Shown here: one piece after another, positions 33,663-43,544 of the stretch
How the letters are laid out: the number at the start of each line of letters is the position of its first letter
Numbering within the stretch: position 1 is the first letter of the stretch
Source of the DNA: Daedaleopsis sinensis
Lineage: Eukaryota; Basidiomycota; Agaricomycetes; Polyporales; Polyporaceae
Assembly: GCA_033807695.1 (NCBI GenBank)
Contig: CM066303.1
Location: 4,278,001-4,342,000 of the forward strand
Direction: 5' to 3'
DNA length: 64,000 nt
Made by a program: the position numbers and the translations under genes
The notes under the pieces: model-generated
What the model was told of the DNA's origin: nothing
Database searches by the model: none
The model's input: the letters and a program-made list of their open reading frames with translations, nothing else

Positions 33663-34036
33663 TGGGAAGGCCTGGGCTGTCCATACCAGCTCAGCCCATC
33701 GGACCGCGCACGGGCAAGTAGACGTTGCCGCCCACAACGTCTCGCCCGCGCTGCTATCCCGGTCAGAGGAAGATTACCTCGGCCGTGTCATACGTACCGG
33801 TCATTGACCGATGCCCAATGTTATCCATCCGTATTGCGTGCTCTCGCACCCCCCCTGGCCATGCCCACTCATCTCCGTCAGCTCTCCCTCGCAGCTCACA
33901 TTAGGAGTGCGAAAGAGCCTTTCTATGACTTTGTATACTCGTATAGCATTACGATGTATATGACATTTATTGTGCATATAACCGTAGCAAACATAGCATT
34001 ATAATACATTGTACAAGTCCCTCCGGGGGTCCGATG
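33663..34036. other. Host sequence 3' of the retrotransposon
   Basis: Continues the pre-insertion site after the second AGGCC. AGGCCTGGG occurs twice right at the junction. No coding frame is recognised. Confidence 0.45.
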
Positions 34037-34440
34037 TTACCGAGCTCACGACCATCCCCCCAATCCCGACCCCTCTCATCGCCGCCCGGCAGCCGCAGGA
34101 CACGCGCACCACACAGCCCTTCGACGCCGTCCGCGGCCGCGCGGCCGAGGAGAATCCCACGCCGACGGGCCCCAGCACGCGGCGGTCTGCGCTCGTCGAG
34201 CGCGCCGAGGAGGGGGGATCCCCGACGACGATGAAGCAGCCGCCGGTCACCGCGACGCCGCGCGCGGACTCCAACGTTGAAGGAGCAGCCGACCGGCTTG
34301 AAGCCTGGTGCGACGATCCCGCCAGTCGAGGGGGCGCAGGCTGCTGGCGGCGTGAGGAGAAGGACCATGGCCACGGTCACCCGACGTGGAAGGTGCAGCC
34401 GACAGGCTCGCCTGGCTATGTCTACACGACGATCCCGTGA
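34037..34440 (+). pseudogene. Truncated repeat-protein relative lacking its signal-peptide exon
   Basis: The plus frame reads TELTTIPPIPTPLIAA, matching exon 2 of the gene at 26645 (about 35 bp nearly identical starting at TTACCGAGCTC). It continues for about 120 codons into QPQDTRTTQPFDAVRG, a Pro/Thr/Arg-rich stretch with no similarity I can name. No signal-peptide exon with a phase-1 donor is found upstream. The end contains an imperfect direct duplication of about 110 bp (units near 34274 and 34387). Without the retrotransposon it would lie about 670 bp from the gene at 26645, so it is probably an old tandem copy that lost its 5' half. Confidence 0.5.
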
Positions 34441-35159
34441 GTCGCCGCGAGGGGGCGCAGGCCGGGTGAGGCGAGGCCGTGGTGAAGGTGTTGTCTTCCA
34501 GTAAGTAGGCCGGCCTAAGAGTTCAGACTGCTGTTTTATTTCCATCTTCTACACGCGTCGTGAGTGCTCCCAGTGCCAGTGCTCTTGACGTGTGTCGCTT
34601 GTATACATCTACATACCTTTGTATCCTTACCCTACATACCTTTATATCCTTACCCTACGTACCTTTATATCCTTACCTGTTACCCCGCCGCTGGGCGTTA
34701 TATATTCGAGACGATTGCAGGCTTCCTGTGCTGATGCATGCCTTGGGCGACGGAGCCGAGAGCAGGTATACAGCCGGAGTCTAAGGTAAGAAGAGCTCAA
34801 TGTACGTATATTGCGGGCATTCGTGAACATCTGGCTACTCTAGAGATGGCCGATCTGTCCCCCTAGGCCTAGAGGTACATACATACATAGTACTAGACTC
34901 GGAGCAGAGCTGATATGTGGACTTCGAAGAGTCGCGCATGGTCATGGTATAACCCCCTAGATACAAATATTCACAGAAGATTAACATCTACGACAACCCA
35001 AACGCCCTCTCCCAAGGAGTACTGGTAACACGCGATCGCCGTCAACTCACGAAACGACCGCACCACCGTCCGAGCCCAGGTCCCGAGCCCCGCTCCCCAT
35101 CCGCACATCCTCATGCACCGTTCTCCTCCGTAGTCCACAGTCCACCCAGTACCATGGTT
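34441..35159. other. Intergenic, no gene seen
   Basis: Contains a short tandem repeat near 34610-34680 (units around TACCTTTATATCCTTACCC). No coding frame is recognised. Confidence 0.5.
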
Positions 35160-35608
35160 TCAGCGACGAGTCGGGAAGGGGTCGATGGTCGCCTCAATCG
35201 TGGTGACGGTCCCCCGGATCGTCGTGACATACGTCGTCGCGTACAGCGGCTCGAGCTCGGGTGCGGCGCGGCGCGTGGGGAAGGGGTCAATGGTCGCCTC
35301 GACCGTCGTCGGGGTCCCGTGGATCGTGGTCACGTACGTCGTCTCGTACAGCGGCGCGAGCGTATACACGGGCGCGGTCGCGGTGGGGAAGGGGTCGATC
35401 GTCGCCTCGACGGTGGTAGCGGTGCCGTGGATCGTCGTGACGTATGTCGTCGCGTAGCGGCGCTCGAGCTCGGCCGCGGGCATCGCGAGGGCTGTGAGGA
35501 AGGAAGGACCGGAAATTGAACGTCAGCATGCACGCCGAGCGCGACATACGGGAGAGGCGTACCGGGAGCGACGAGAGCGGCGGCGAAAAGGACCTTGCTG
35601 AACATCAT
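35160..35608 (-). CDS. Secreted TTYVTTIHGTPTTVEATIDPFPT-type repeat protein (family member 7)
   Basis: Complement join 35608-35563 and 35491-35160, predicted 125 aa. Exon 1 (46 nt) encodes the signal peptide MMFSKVLFAAALVAP. The phase-1 intron is 71 nt. The mature protein begins ALAMPAAELERRY, then has three units of about 33 residues: TTYVTTIHGT, (P/A/V)TTVEATID, PFPT. Units 2 and 3 are linked by TRRAAPELEPLYA, and the protein ends PFPTRR. Dibasic RR follows ELE near the start, follows the second unit and ends the protein. These could be Kex2-type processing sites, unlike the other members. The module is a diverged form of the one at 23274. A TATA box lies about 115 bp upstream. Confidence 0.85.
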
Positions 35609-35723
35609 GATCGTTGGGGGCCTGTGTAGACTCGTGGGGGGAGCGAAGTGAAGGAGGTAGAACAGGCAAAGGACGGAAGAGAGAACTTCGAACCGTAGCG
35701 CTCCTCAACAGAATCCAAGGGCA

Positions 35724-35730
35724 TTTTATA
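35724..35730 (-). promoter_or_regulatory. TATA box, family member 7
   Basis: TATAAAA on the minus strand, about 115 bp upstream of the start codon at 35608. Confidence 0.6.
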
Positions 35731-37174
35731 CTCGCGTGTCCCGAGAGATCGTGACGTCGCGTCGCAAGCTGTGGTACCGCCACCACGCAAGGAACCAGCC
35801 TGCTCTGGCTGAGGCTCGTGGAGGTGAACGGGTCTCCAAGCGGAGGTCGCTTCCAACTTCCGACTCGTTCGTGATGGGCATGGGTTCAGCAACAGAATAG
35901 AATTGATGGCGCCCCGCATGAGAACGCGATGTTCGCTGTTGTTTCAGGTACCGCGTGGCACGGTGAGAGCTCCCCGGTCCTCTAACTGCCCTCAGCTCGA
36001 GGAGGTCCCGGACCGGCCAGTGTCAAGCGTTTTTCAAGCTTCAAGCGTCCATCCAAGTCTGTCGCCATCAATTCGCCCAATGGACAAATAGGATGAGTGA
36101 TGTGGATGGGTTCTTGATGCAGTGTTGATAAATCCGGAAGCTTGGCGCGACGTAGACGCAAGAACCTGGAGGACGTGGTTTGCACTACTCGGCCTTGGCA
36201 CGGTGACAATAGGTCCGGTGGGATGCAATAATCACCCTCACGACACAGGATTCAAGAGGGATTACCGTCGGGTAAGGCTGCAAGTGGGTGCCTCCTTGCA
36301 TGGTTCCTGGCAGCGTTTACGACGTTCTTGCGTGATGTGCTGGCCGCTGGCCAAGCCGGGAGCACCTGATGGGTTGAGTTAAGAAGGGATACGCGAACAC
36401 AGCGCACCTCGGGAACGAAATGTACCCATTTGTACAGGCACTCATGGGGCAATGGCGAGAAAGCGCATGCGGAGAAGTAGGAGAACTCGAGGGAATGTAG
36501 AGCTCATGGATCTCACAATAGCAACGTGTCTCTGGTCGATCTCCTTCGAAATGGCCCACTATTGTGCCTAGATTGTCGGTGCCAGTTTGCTCACCAGGGT
36601 ATACCCTCGCGATCAGTGCCACCCAGATCGCACGCAGTAGCTGAGAGCCGTCTCCAGCTTCCTGGACCTCACATGTATTTCAAGTCGCATGTCCCGGCTT
36701 GAAAGTTTGCATGGTGGTCGTTGACGTGGACGGAGCCTGACGGCTAGATTGCCGTCTTCATGCAGAACGCTTACTGAACGACCAAGTGCCGTCAACACAG
36801 TGTTGCAGCAACGGCCACATTGGGGACACGTCCATGACGCGAGGCGCGAGCCGTAGTTTTGAGAATTGAGTCAGGGAAATGCAGAAAAGCTAGCGCAGTG
36901 GAGGCTAGTGGAGGAAGGCCAAAGGCAAGCGTGTGGCGCCTACTTACACGGTCGTCCGGCCAAGTCCGGCCACGAGGCTACCAGACGCTTATGACGTCAC
37001 TCGTTGAAACGTCTCAAGCACCCACGATCCGTCACTCAGCATACTAAGAGCCGCAGTACATATGTATCCAATTGTTTATGTACTAGGCAGAGCAAAAACT
37101 CATTTTCACAGCAAGCTACAGTAGCAAGTCCATACAGTGTCTCCGCGATCTAGAAAGCGACAACTTCTGCGCAT
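35731..37174. other. Intergenic, no gene seen
   Basis: Open frames are short and lie on both strands. No recognisable gene. Confidence 0.45.
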
Positions 37175-38024
37175 TTACGCAGCAGTAGAAGCGACCACCG
37201 ACGACAGAGGGGCCGGAGTCGTCGAGATGGAGCTCGTGACCGCCGGAGTCGTCGAGGAGGAGCTCGTGACCGCCACCGTCGTGAACGTCAACTCGCTGCT
37301 CGTCACAGTCGTCTGAGCCTTAGTCGTGGACCCAGACGCAGTCCCGTTCGCGGTCGCAGCCGTGGAAGTGAAGACGTCAGGGACGGTCACGACAGTCGAG
37401 TACGGGAACACCCCGATTGTCACCGTCGCGGCCGTCGTAACCGGGATAACGGTCAAGTCCGGGAGGCCGCGGAACGGCGTCCCGATCGGAAGATCCGTGG
37501 AGACGTTGTAGACGGTCGTGACCGGGAGCGCGGTGTAGAGCGTGTAGACTCCCGTCTGGACCGGGTCGGATATGGTGATGAACCCAGACGTCGGCGGCGG
37601 CGTGCCAGTGGAAGCCGACACGGGCGGGAGCGAGCTCAGAAGCGAGCTGCTGACAGGGGGCGAGACGGTAGGGGAGCTGTAGAAGGTGGTCTGGCTCGGG
37701 AGCTCGACGCTGGAGAAGTTGGTCTGGCTCGGGGGCTCGACGCTGGAGAAGGTAGTCTGGTTCGGGAACTTGACGCTGGAGAAGGTGGTCTGGTTCGGGA
37801 ACTTGACGCTGGAGGATGCGGCGGGGATCGTCGTCACCTGGCCAGTGGACTCTGCGTTGCGCACAAGGTTGGGCTTGTGGATCGGCATGTACGGGGTGGC
37901 GGCACCTGTGCGGAAGACGGGTGCACGGTCATTATGATGTTCAGACCAGCAGAGAGTAAGGGATAAACTCACTTTGGCCAGCGAGAAGGATGGCGGAGGC
38001 CACGACGGCGTTGAGCATATGCAT
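37175..38024 (-). CDS. Secreted FPNQTTFSSV-repeat, Ser/Thr-rich protein (family member 8)
   Basis: Complement join 38024-37973 and 37905-37175, predicted 260 aa. Exon 1 (52 nt) encodes the signal peptide MHMLNAVVASAILLAGQ. The phase-1 intron (GTGAGT..CACAG) joins to SAATPYMPIHKPNLV. Four 11-residue units follow (SSVKFPNQTTF twice, then SSVEPPSQTNF and SSVELPSQTTF), with N-glycosylation sites NQT in the first two. The rest is Ser/Thr/Val-rich: TAATVTIGVFPYSTVVTV in the middle and alternating TSS.STTPAV at the end. No anchor is seen. An ATATAT-type element rather than a clear TATAAA lies about 125 bp upstream. It is divergently placed from member 9. Confidence 0.8.
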
Positions 38025-38159
38025 GATCGTAGTCGTAAGAGACGCAGAGGGATTAGGCAGGGATGAAGTATAAAGAGTTGAAGCTTGAACGCGAGAGGAA
38101 GCGATGCGGATGCTTGCCACCTGGTCGACCGCATACGGTTCCTCATATATGTACGTCCA

Positions 38160-39915
38160 TCGAGCGCTTTGGAGCGTGTATTGGCAATCAGCGCATGACA
38201 AGCGCATAGAGAACCGATTGGCGGGCAAGCCGTAGACGTGCAGTGTACGGCGAAAGGAGTGCGCAGCCCGTGTCACTGTCATGGACGCTCCAAGTGTGTT
38301 TTGGCGCTTGAAGCCTCCATCTGCGACACTCCGCGCAAGTGATCGATATCCTAGCCCGCCACTTCTGCATATACGCAAAGGCTGATCAGTTAACATAGTA
38401 AGTAGAGTGTTCTGAAGAGAGAGGAAAGAGTCTTACAGTTTCCGAGATATCAAGGCGATTGTTTGCTGAGATGCTGAATTAGCAAGTGTATTGGAGCACT
38501 GCGGACATTCTAACCGCAGCGGCAGAGTGCCGCTGCGCGCAGTGCCCACCCCACCTGTGGTAATATGATAACTGACACCCAGCGCGCACTGCTAACGCAA
38601 TCCTTCCACGTCCATGTCGTGATTCTCGCGGTCACTGCTCACCGGTCGGTCGCACAGAGATCATAGCACCTGGCCGGAGAAGTCACAATCAAAAATGATT
38701 ACAACATTGTTGAATTATCGTGCGAGCGATGCTTACTAGAGAGACTGCGGCAGTATACATCGTGGAGAGCATGCGAGATCGTAGTCGGCAGGCCGTCTAC
38801 GATGGTGCGGGAGCGCAGGCCCGGGTTGTGGCAGCGAGATGCAAATGACAGTGTCACGGGTTGGTCCGAAGTTCAACGTTCAAGCACGGGCCTGGAAATT
38901 GCCACGATGAGCGACGTCGACTGCCAATAGCCGATGAGACAAAGGAGAAACCAAGGCAATGCGGCAATCGAGGATGTCGAACGTGTGTGCTATTCGTCCA
39001 TGCGCTTGTCCCCCCAATCCAGATCCCGGAGAGAGGGCAGAGGTCAGTCCTACATCACAGCGTAGATAATCAGTACTGCATGCGATTGCGACCCCGCAGA
39101 TCAGGCGTATCGTACCTCTCCAACGGGCTCGACTCAGAGTCGGCGTCACGATTGGTATCGTCCTGAGCCCTATCTGTGTAAGAGGGTTATCCGGTGGATA
39201 CGGAGGCCCTATACTTCGTTTCAAGAAAGAGGATCATTTACCCGCAAATAACGTGTTGTGTCGTGACGGACGAAAAACAGGCAGTGAGAGTCTCGACTCG
39301 GCGCTGAGCGCTGAGCGCTGATACCCGGCTAAGGCCGGCCTCCTCGGAATTGGCAAACCGTGACCACGCATCGGACACGCATTCTCCATAAGATCAGTGA
39401 TCTCGACAGACCACAGAGACAGTACTCTACTCACCAATACTTTGCTAATACTGCAGCGCATGGGCTTTACGGCAAGATATCCCGTCTCCCATGTTGTCGC
39501 TGCATTTTCCCCGTCTGAAGGTTTGCCGAATCTGCACCATCACGATTGCGCATTGATACCGACCGTCCGCCCATTGTATCCAGGCAGAAGCTTGCGGCCT
39601 GAGCGCTGAGCGCTGAGCCTGGCCGAGACCTCTTCCTCGAGTTGCGCTCCCTCGATCTGGGCCAAGGGCTAGTAGCGGTCTCGCACGCCATCGAGAGAAC
39701 GCCGCACCTTCGATGTGTGCGCAGCGGGACACTGAGATGGACTTCAATTGAGTCTGTTGGAGACCTCCGCAGCTAGTTCGCGTCCTGTCAAGGTTGGCGT
39801 TTCGACGGCGATATCCACTAGGAACGCATCTTCAAGTTGATCCGAGGTGAGGGCACTGAAGGACGGCAGTGATTTCGAAGTGGAAAGCCTGACCAGCCTT
39901 GGTCCCAGACACGGA
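38160..39915. other. Intergenic, no secure gene
   Basis: 1.7 kb between divergent family members 8 and 9. It holds repeated GAGCGCTGAGCGCTGA motifs near 39300-39325 and 39600-39620, also seen near 9880. No coding frame is recognised. Confidence 0.45.
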
Positions 39916-39921
39916 TATAAG
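39916..39921 (+). promoter_or_regulatory. TATA box, family member 9
   Basis: TATAAG lies 80 bp upstream of the start codon at 39996. Confidence 0.5.
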
Positions 39922-39995
39922 ATCCCCACTGGACATGTTCAATTGCTCGGGCACCTCCTCTCCTGCTGATCGGCACCCCTACATCCTCTCCAGAA

Positions 39996-40604
39996 ATGAT
40001 CATGCACCTCGTCAACTTCGTTGTCGCCGCCTTGACCGGCGCTGGTAAGCTCCAGACGCTCTGGGCCCAACGATGCCGCTTACGCTGACGGCCCCGCTTT
40101 GCAGGCCTCGCCTTCCCACTCGAGGGACGTTCATTGAACGACGCCGTCACCGTCACTGTCTTCCCCGCGAGCTGCTCGCTCCCATCTCCGAGCACGGCGG
40201 TCGGCCCGTCCACAACGTCCAGTAACCTTTCTATCACTCCACCGAACCCGCCCTCGGTCACGATCTCCTTCACGCACCCTAATCCGTCATCTGTCACGAC
40301 GTCCTTTACCCACCCCGACACGACGACGGTTCCGGACACAACGTTCTTCACCCACCCGGACACGACGACCGCTCCGGCAACGACGCTCGAGCCGTTCAGG
40401 GCGGTCGATGTTGTTACGGTCACCGCTGCGGCGTGCCCTGTCACTGGCAGTGGCGCGTCCGCGCCCCTCAGTCTCCCCCCAACGACGATTACCACCACGT
40501 CGGAGCCGATTGTAACCACTGACGTGCCTTCTCCGGGCGGGCCGGTCGAGCCCTGCACGGTCGACTTCTCGACGTGTGTCCTCAGCACGCCCACGGCCGT
40601 CTGA
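39996..40604 (+). CDS. Secreted FTHPDTTT-repeat protein (family member 9)
   Basis: Join 39996-40044 and 40105-40604, predicted 182 aa. Exon 1 (49 nt) encodes the signal peptide MIMHLVNFVVAALTGA. The 60-nt phase-1 intron (GTAAGC..GCAG) joins to GLAFPLEGRSLND. Exon 2 carries VTVTVFPASC and then about four units ending in FTHP (SFTHPNPSSVTT, SFTHPDTTTVP, FFTHPDTTTAP). A Thr/Pro-rich tail follows (LPPTTITTTSEPIVTT), ending EPCTVDFSTCVLSTPTAV. Four Cys are present (PASCS, AACP, PCTV, STCV), more than in other members, so disulphides are possible. A candidate 3'-UTR intron lies at 40649-40723. A broken relative lies at 45453-45615. Confidence 0.8.
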
Positions 40605-40723
40605 TGGTGCCGAGAACAGGTACTGGGAGGAGCTATGGTTTATCTAAGGTAAGCACCTCGTCTTTTCTCGATCCATAGCCGGCTCTCAACGAGGTCTGCG
40701 ATCACTAATCACACTCCCTCAAG

Positions 40724-42473
40724 GTTTGAACGTGCAATTGCGATCCGGAAAGGTATGATCGGATTAGCTGGATGGATGTTTGTGGTAGTTCGATTCAATG
40801 CAGTCGTGCTTTGCGCCGTGCAGTAGTACCTGACCTCAAGGGCTCTCGTTCATCGTGAGCCCCGTAACGATGCTGTGCCAGGTTATTCCGAGTCGCCATC
40901 TGAGCTCAGATGCTTCCGTCCCGCCCATTCAGATGCAAGAACTGGGTACGATGTGATTCCCGTCCGTGTCCTCAGTGGACATGGTGCTGGGTCCGTGACC
41001 TTCGCAGAGTCCTGACTATGTGATTGCTCGGAGCCTCGGAGATACTGGCTGACGAGTTGTCCTCATGATCAATGAGCTTTAGCCGGGCGAAACGACCCAG
41101 GACCGCTGACGACAATACGCCGTGCCAGTGACCTCGCGGCGGACAGATTCTAGACCGAGAGCCAGAGAGTGTGAGTTCCGGGCGAACGTAGGCACGACAT
41201 AGCACTTCAAATTCGACATGCTAACACGCAAACCACGAGCACAGATCCCGAGAACTGCCCGTGATCAGCAGCTGAATCTACACAGAAGCGGATGTTGCAT
41301 GTGCCATGAATTACACTGAAAAGACGTACCCATGATGGGGTCTGAGTCAACCGTCGGACGACAGCCAATGCTCGTATGCGACCGTCCACCGCGTTGTGTC
41401 CCTCGTCCAGCTTCGCATGATCAGGTCCGGATTCGCCGAGGCTGCCCAATCAAGAGCTTACGTATTAAAGATTCGCGAGTTCAAAAATTAGTGCACAAAG
41501 AGGCACAACTTCGAAGAGGCCTAGGGTATGGTCAAATAGGGCAAGCGGACGATAAGGCGGCTGAGTTGAAGAGTGACCCGGACTTGCAGGAGGGCCCACT
41601 GGGCACGGGGGAGCTCAGGTTTGCAGATTAGCAGCCAAATCTTGGGTTGAGAGGGCCCGGGCAAGGGATGATAAGGTAGTACGTGGAGGAGGGAGATTGG
41701 GCTCATCATCGTACATACCTCTCCAGCAGCAAGCTTGACCGGTGGAGCACATGGAAGTGTGTTTGCGTCCATGGCGTCCATTTTCTCATTCACGAGCGGT
41801 CCTGACTGTGATATTGAAGTTGCTGCGTTCATCGTAGAATCTGAGGAAAGATTGATGGTCGTGGTGACAGTCACGAAAATATACTGGGCGCTAGCGCTGC
41901 GCGTCTGTCCTCTGAGTAATGTCACGGCGTTCTCCGAGTCCTCAGGTGAATGGATCAATGAATCCAGCGGAATGACCTTCAAGAGAGAGTTTGTACTCGT
42001 ATAGTTCAAGCACCACAGTTACACCGGATCTCTACTGTATAGATGCGATATGTGTTCCAAAGATGTATAGTATATTTCAACTTCAGTCGCAGATTCCCAA
42101 AGGCTATAGTACTTTGTACGCGTCTCTACGATACTACTACTAAGTACTTTGAACCAGTGGTATTAATCTGTCCATAGATCATCTGACCAAAACGAGGGCA
42201 GCGCATATACTACCCAGTCACGAATAACAAAAAGCAAAGTTCGACTACTTCCATTCCACTACGCTCATCACAACTGAGTTCACCACCGTGTCCGTCGCAG
42301 CTCAGGCTGTACCAACAGGTTAAAACCGACATAGAGAGAGTTGCCAATCGGAACGAGCTATTCTCCACCGGATACTGCTATGTAGTGGCTCGTATCAGCA
42401 TCCGCCGTTGGTGTGTGACACAAGCAATGAAAGTCACGACGCTCACCGATGTCGGACGTCATCTCTCTGAGCT
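40724..42473. other. Intergenic, one doubtful Thr-rich frame
   Basis: A minus-strand frame at about 42009-41708 reads QYIFVTVTTTINLSSDST and ends at a good GTATGT donor (PPVKLAAGE). It could be an exon of a diverged Thr-rich relative, but I find no signal-peptide exon. Nothing else is seen. Confidence 0.3.
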
Positions 42474-43402
42474 TCAAGCTGTCGTAGCCGCGACAAATGT
42501 GAAGCTGGAGACGACAGTCGGGCTGACCGGGATGGACGTGAAGCTGGAGACAACACTCGGGCTGACCGCGATGGACGTGAAGCTGGAAACAACACTCGGG
42601 CTGGCTGGGATAGACGTGAAGCTCGAGATGACACTCGGGCTCGCTTGGACCGAAGTGAAGCTCGATATGACGCTAGGGCTTGCGGGCTCGGAGGCAGCGG
42701 TGGTGCTTGCAGGTTCGGAGGCATCGCCAGTGCTCTCGAGCTCGGAAACAGCAGTGGTTGTCACCGGCTGACCGACTGCAGTGGACGTGACAGGCTCTCC
42801 GACCGCAGTAGTAGTAACGGGCTTGCCAACGACGCTAGAGGTGCCGGATGGAAAGACGGTGGTCACGATCCCGGAGGGCAACGTAACGACGGTACCCGTA
42901 GCAAAGGACGAGGATACGGCCGGAGTGCCCGTAGCAAAGGACGAGGAGACGATAGTACCGGTGGCGAAGGAGGAGACGACAGTACCGGTGGCGAAGAAGG
43001 AGGAGACGACGGTACCGGTGGCGAAGGGGGAGGAGACGACGGTACCGGTGGCGAAGGAGGAGGAGACGACGGTACCGGTGGCGTCGTGGGGAATGCCGGT
43101 CGGGGGGTCAATGGTCCCGGACACCTCGGTAGTAGGCTGCCCGTCCCTCGTCACAGTGATGGTCGGGGGGTCAATGGTCCCGGACACCTCGGTAGTAGGC
43201 TGCCCGTCCCTCGTCACAGCGATGGTCGTCACGTAGTTCGGGTGCAGACGTTGGAAGCCGGGATGAGGCGGCTGACTCTGGAAGGGTGCAGCGGCGACTG
43301 CCACCAGAGGTCAGTTCGTAACAGAATGTAGAAGGCACAAGTTTGATACATACCACGGCCGAGGACAAGGGCAGAAAAGACGTATCCGAGCAAGTGCATC
43401 AT
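42474..43402 (-). CDS. Secreted multi-module repeat protein (family member 10)
   Basis: Complement join 43402-43354 and 43297-42474, predicted 290 aa. Exon 1 (49 nt) encodes the signal peptide MMHLLGYVFSALVLGR. The phase-1 intron (GTATGT..GGCAG) joins to VAAAPFQSQPPHPGF, matching the start of member 3. Exon 2 is a mosaic: NYVTTIAVTRDGQPTTEVSG and TIDPPT twice (21 residues each); seven units of ATGTVVSSSF type; a PVTTTAVGE run; then six units of SPSVVSSFTSI type. The first module recalls the TYVTTI..TTV.ATID module of members 4, 5 and 7, so it links the two branches of the family. No anchor is seen. A TATA box lies about 135 bp upstream. Confidence 0.85.
43101..43226 (-). repeat. Two 63-bp near-perfect tandem coding repeats
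   Basis: Units at about 43101-43163 and 43164-43226 differ at very few bases, although synonymous change would be free. This points to recent duplication or gene conversion within the gene at 42474. Confidence 0.75.
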
Positions 43403-43536
43403 CTTGAAACTTGAAGGCGGGAAGGCTGACCGACGAAAGATGAAGAGAGATGTGCGCTGGGAGTCCGAGGGGAGAAAGGCTAGAGAAATGTGGATAAGGA
43501 GGGATGGTTGGCGACTCCACTCGTACGGTGGAGTTC

Positions 43537-43542
43537 TTTATA
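43537..43542 (-). promoter_or_regulatory. TATA box, family member 10
   Basis: TATAAA on the minus strand about 135 bp upstream of the start codon at 43402. Confidence 0.6.
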
Positions 43543-43544
43543 GG

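Noticed and set aside
38520..38545. GCGGCAGAGTGCCGC inverted repeat
   Set aside because: Short palindromic GC-rich string with no neighbouring gene end or element boundary to give it meaning.
42645..43331. Long plus-strand Gly/Asp-rich frames opposite member 10
   Set aside because: Mirror of tandem coding repeats on the minus strand. No start, signal or homologue.
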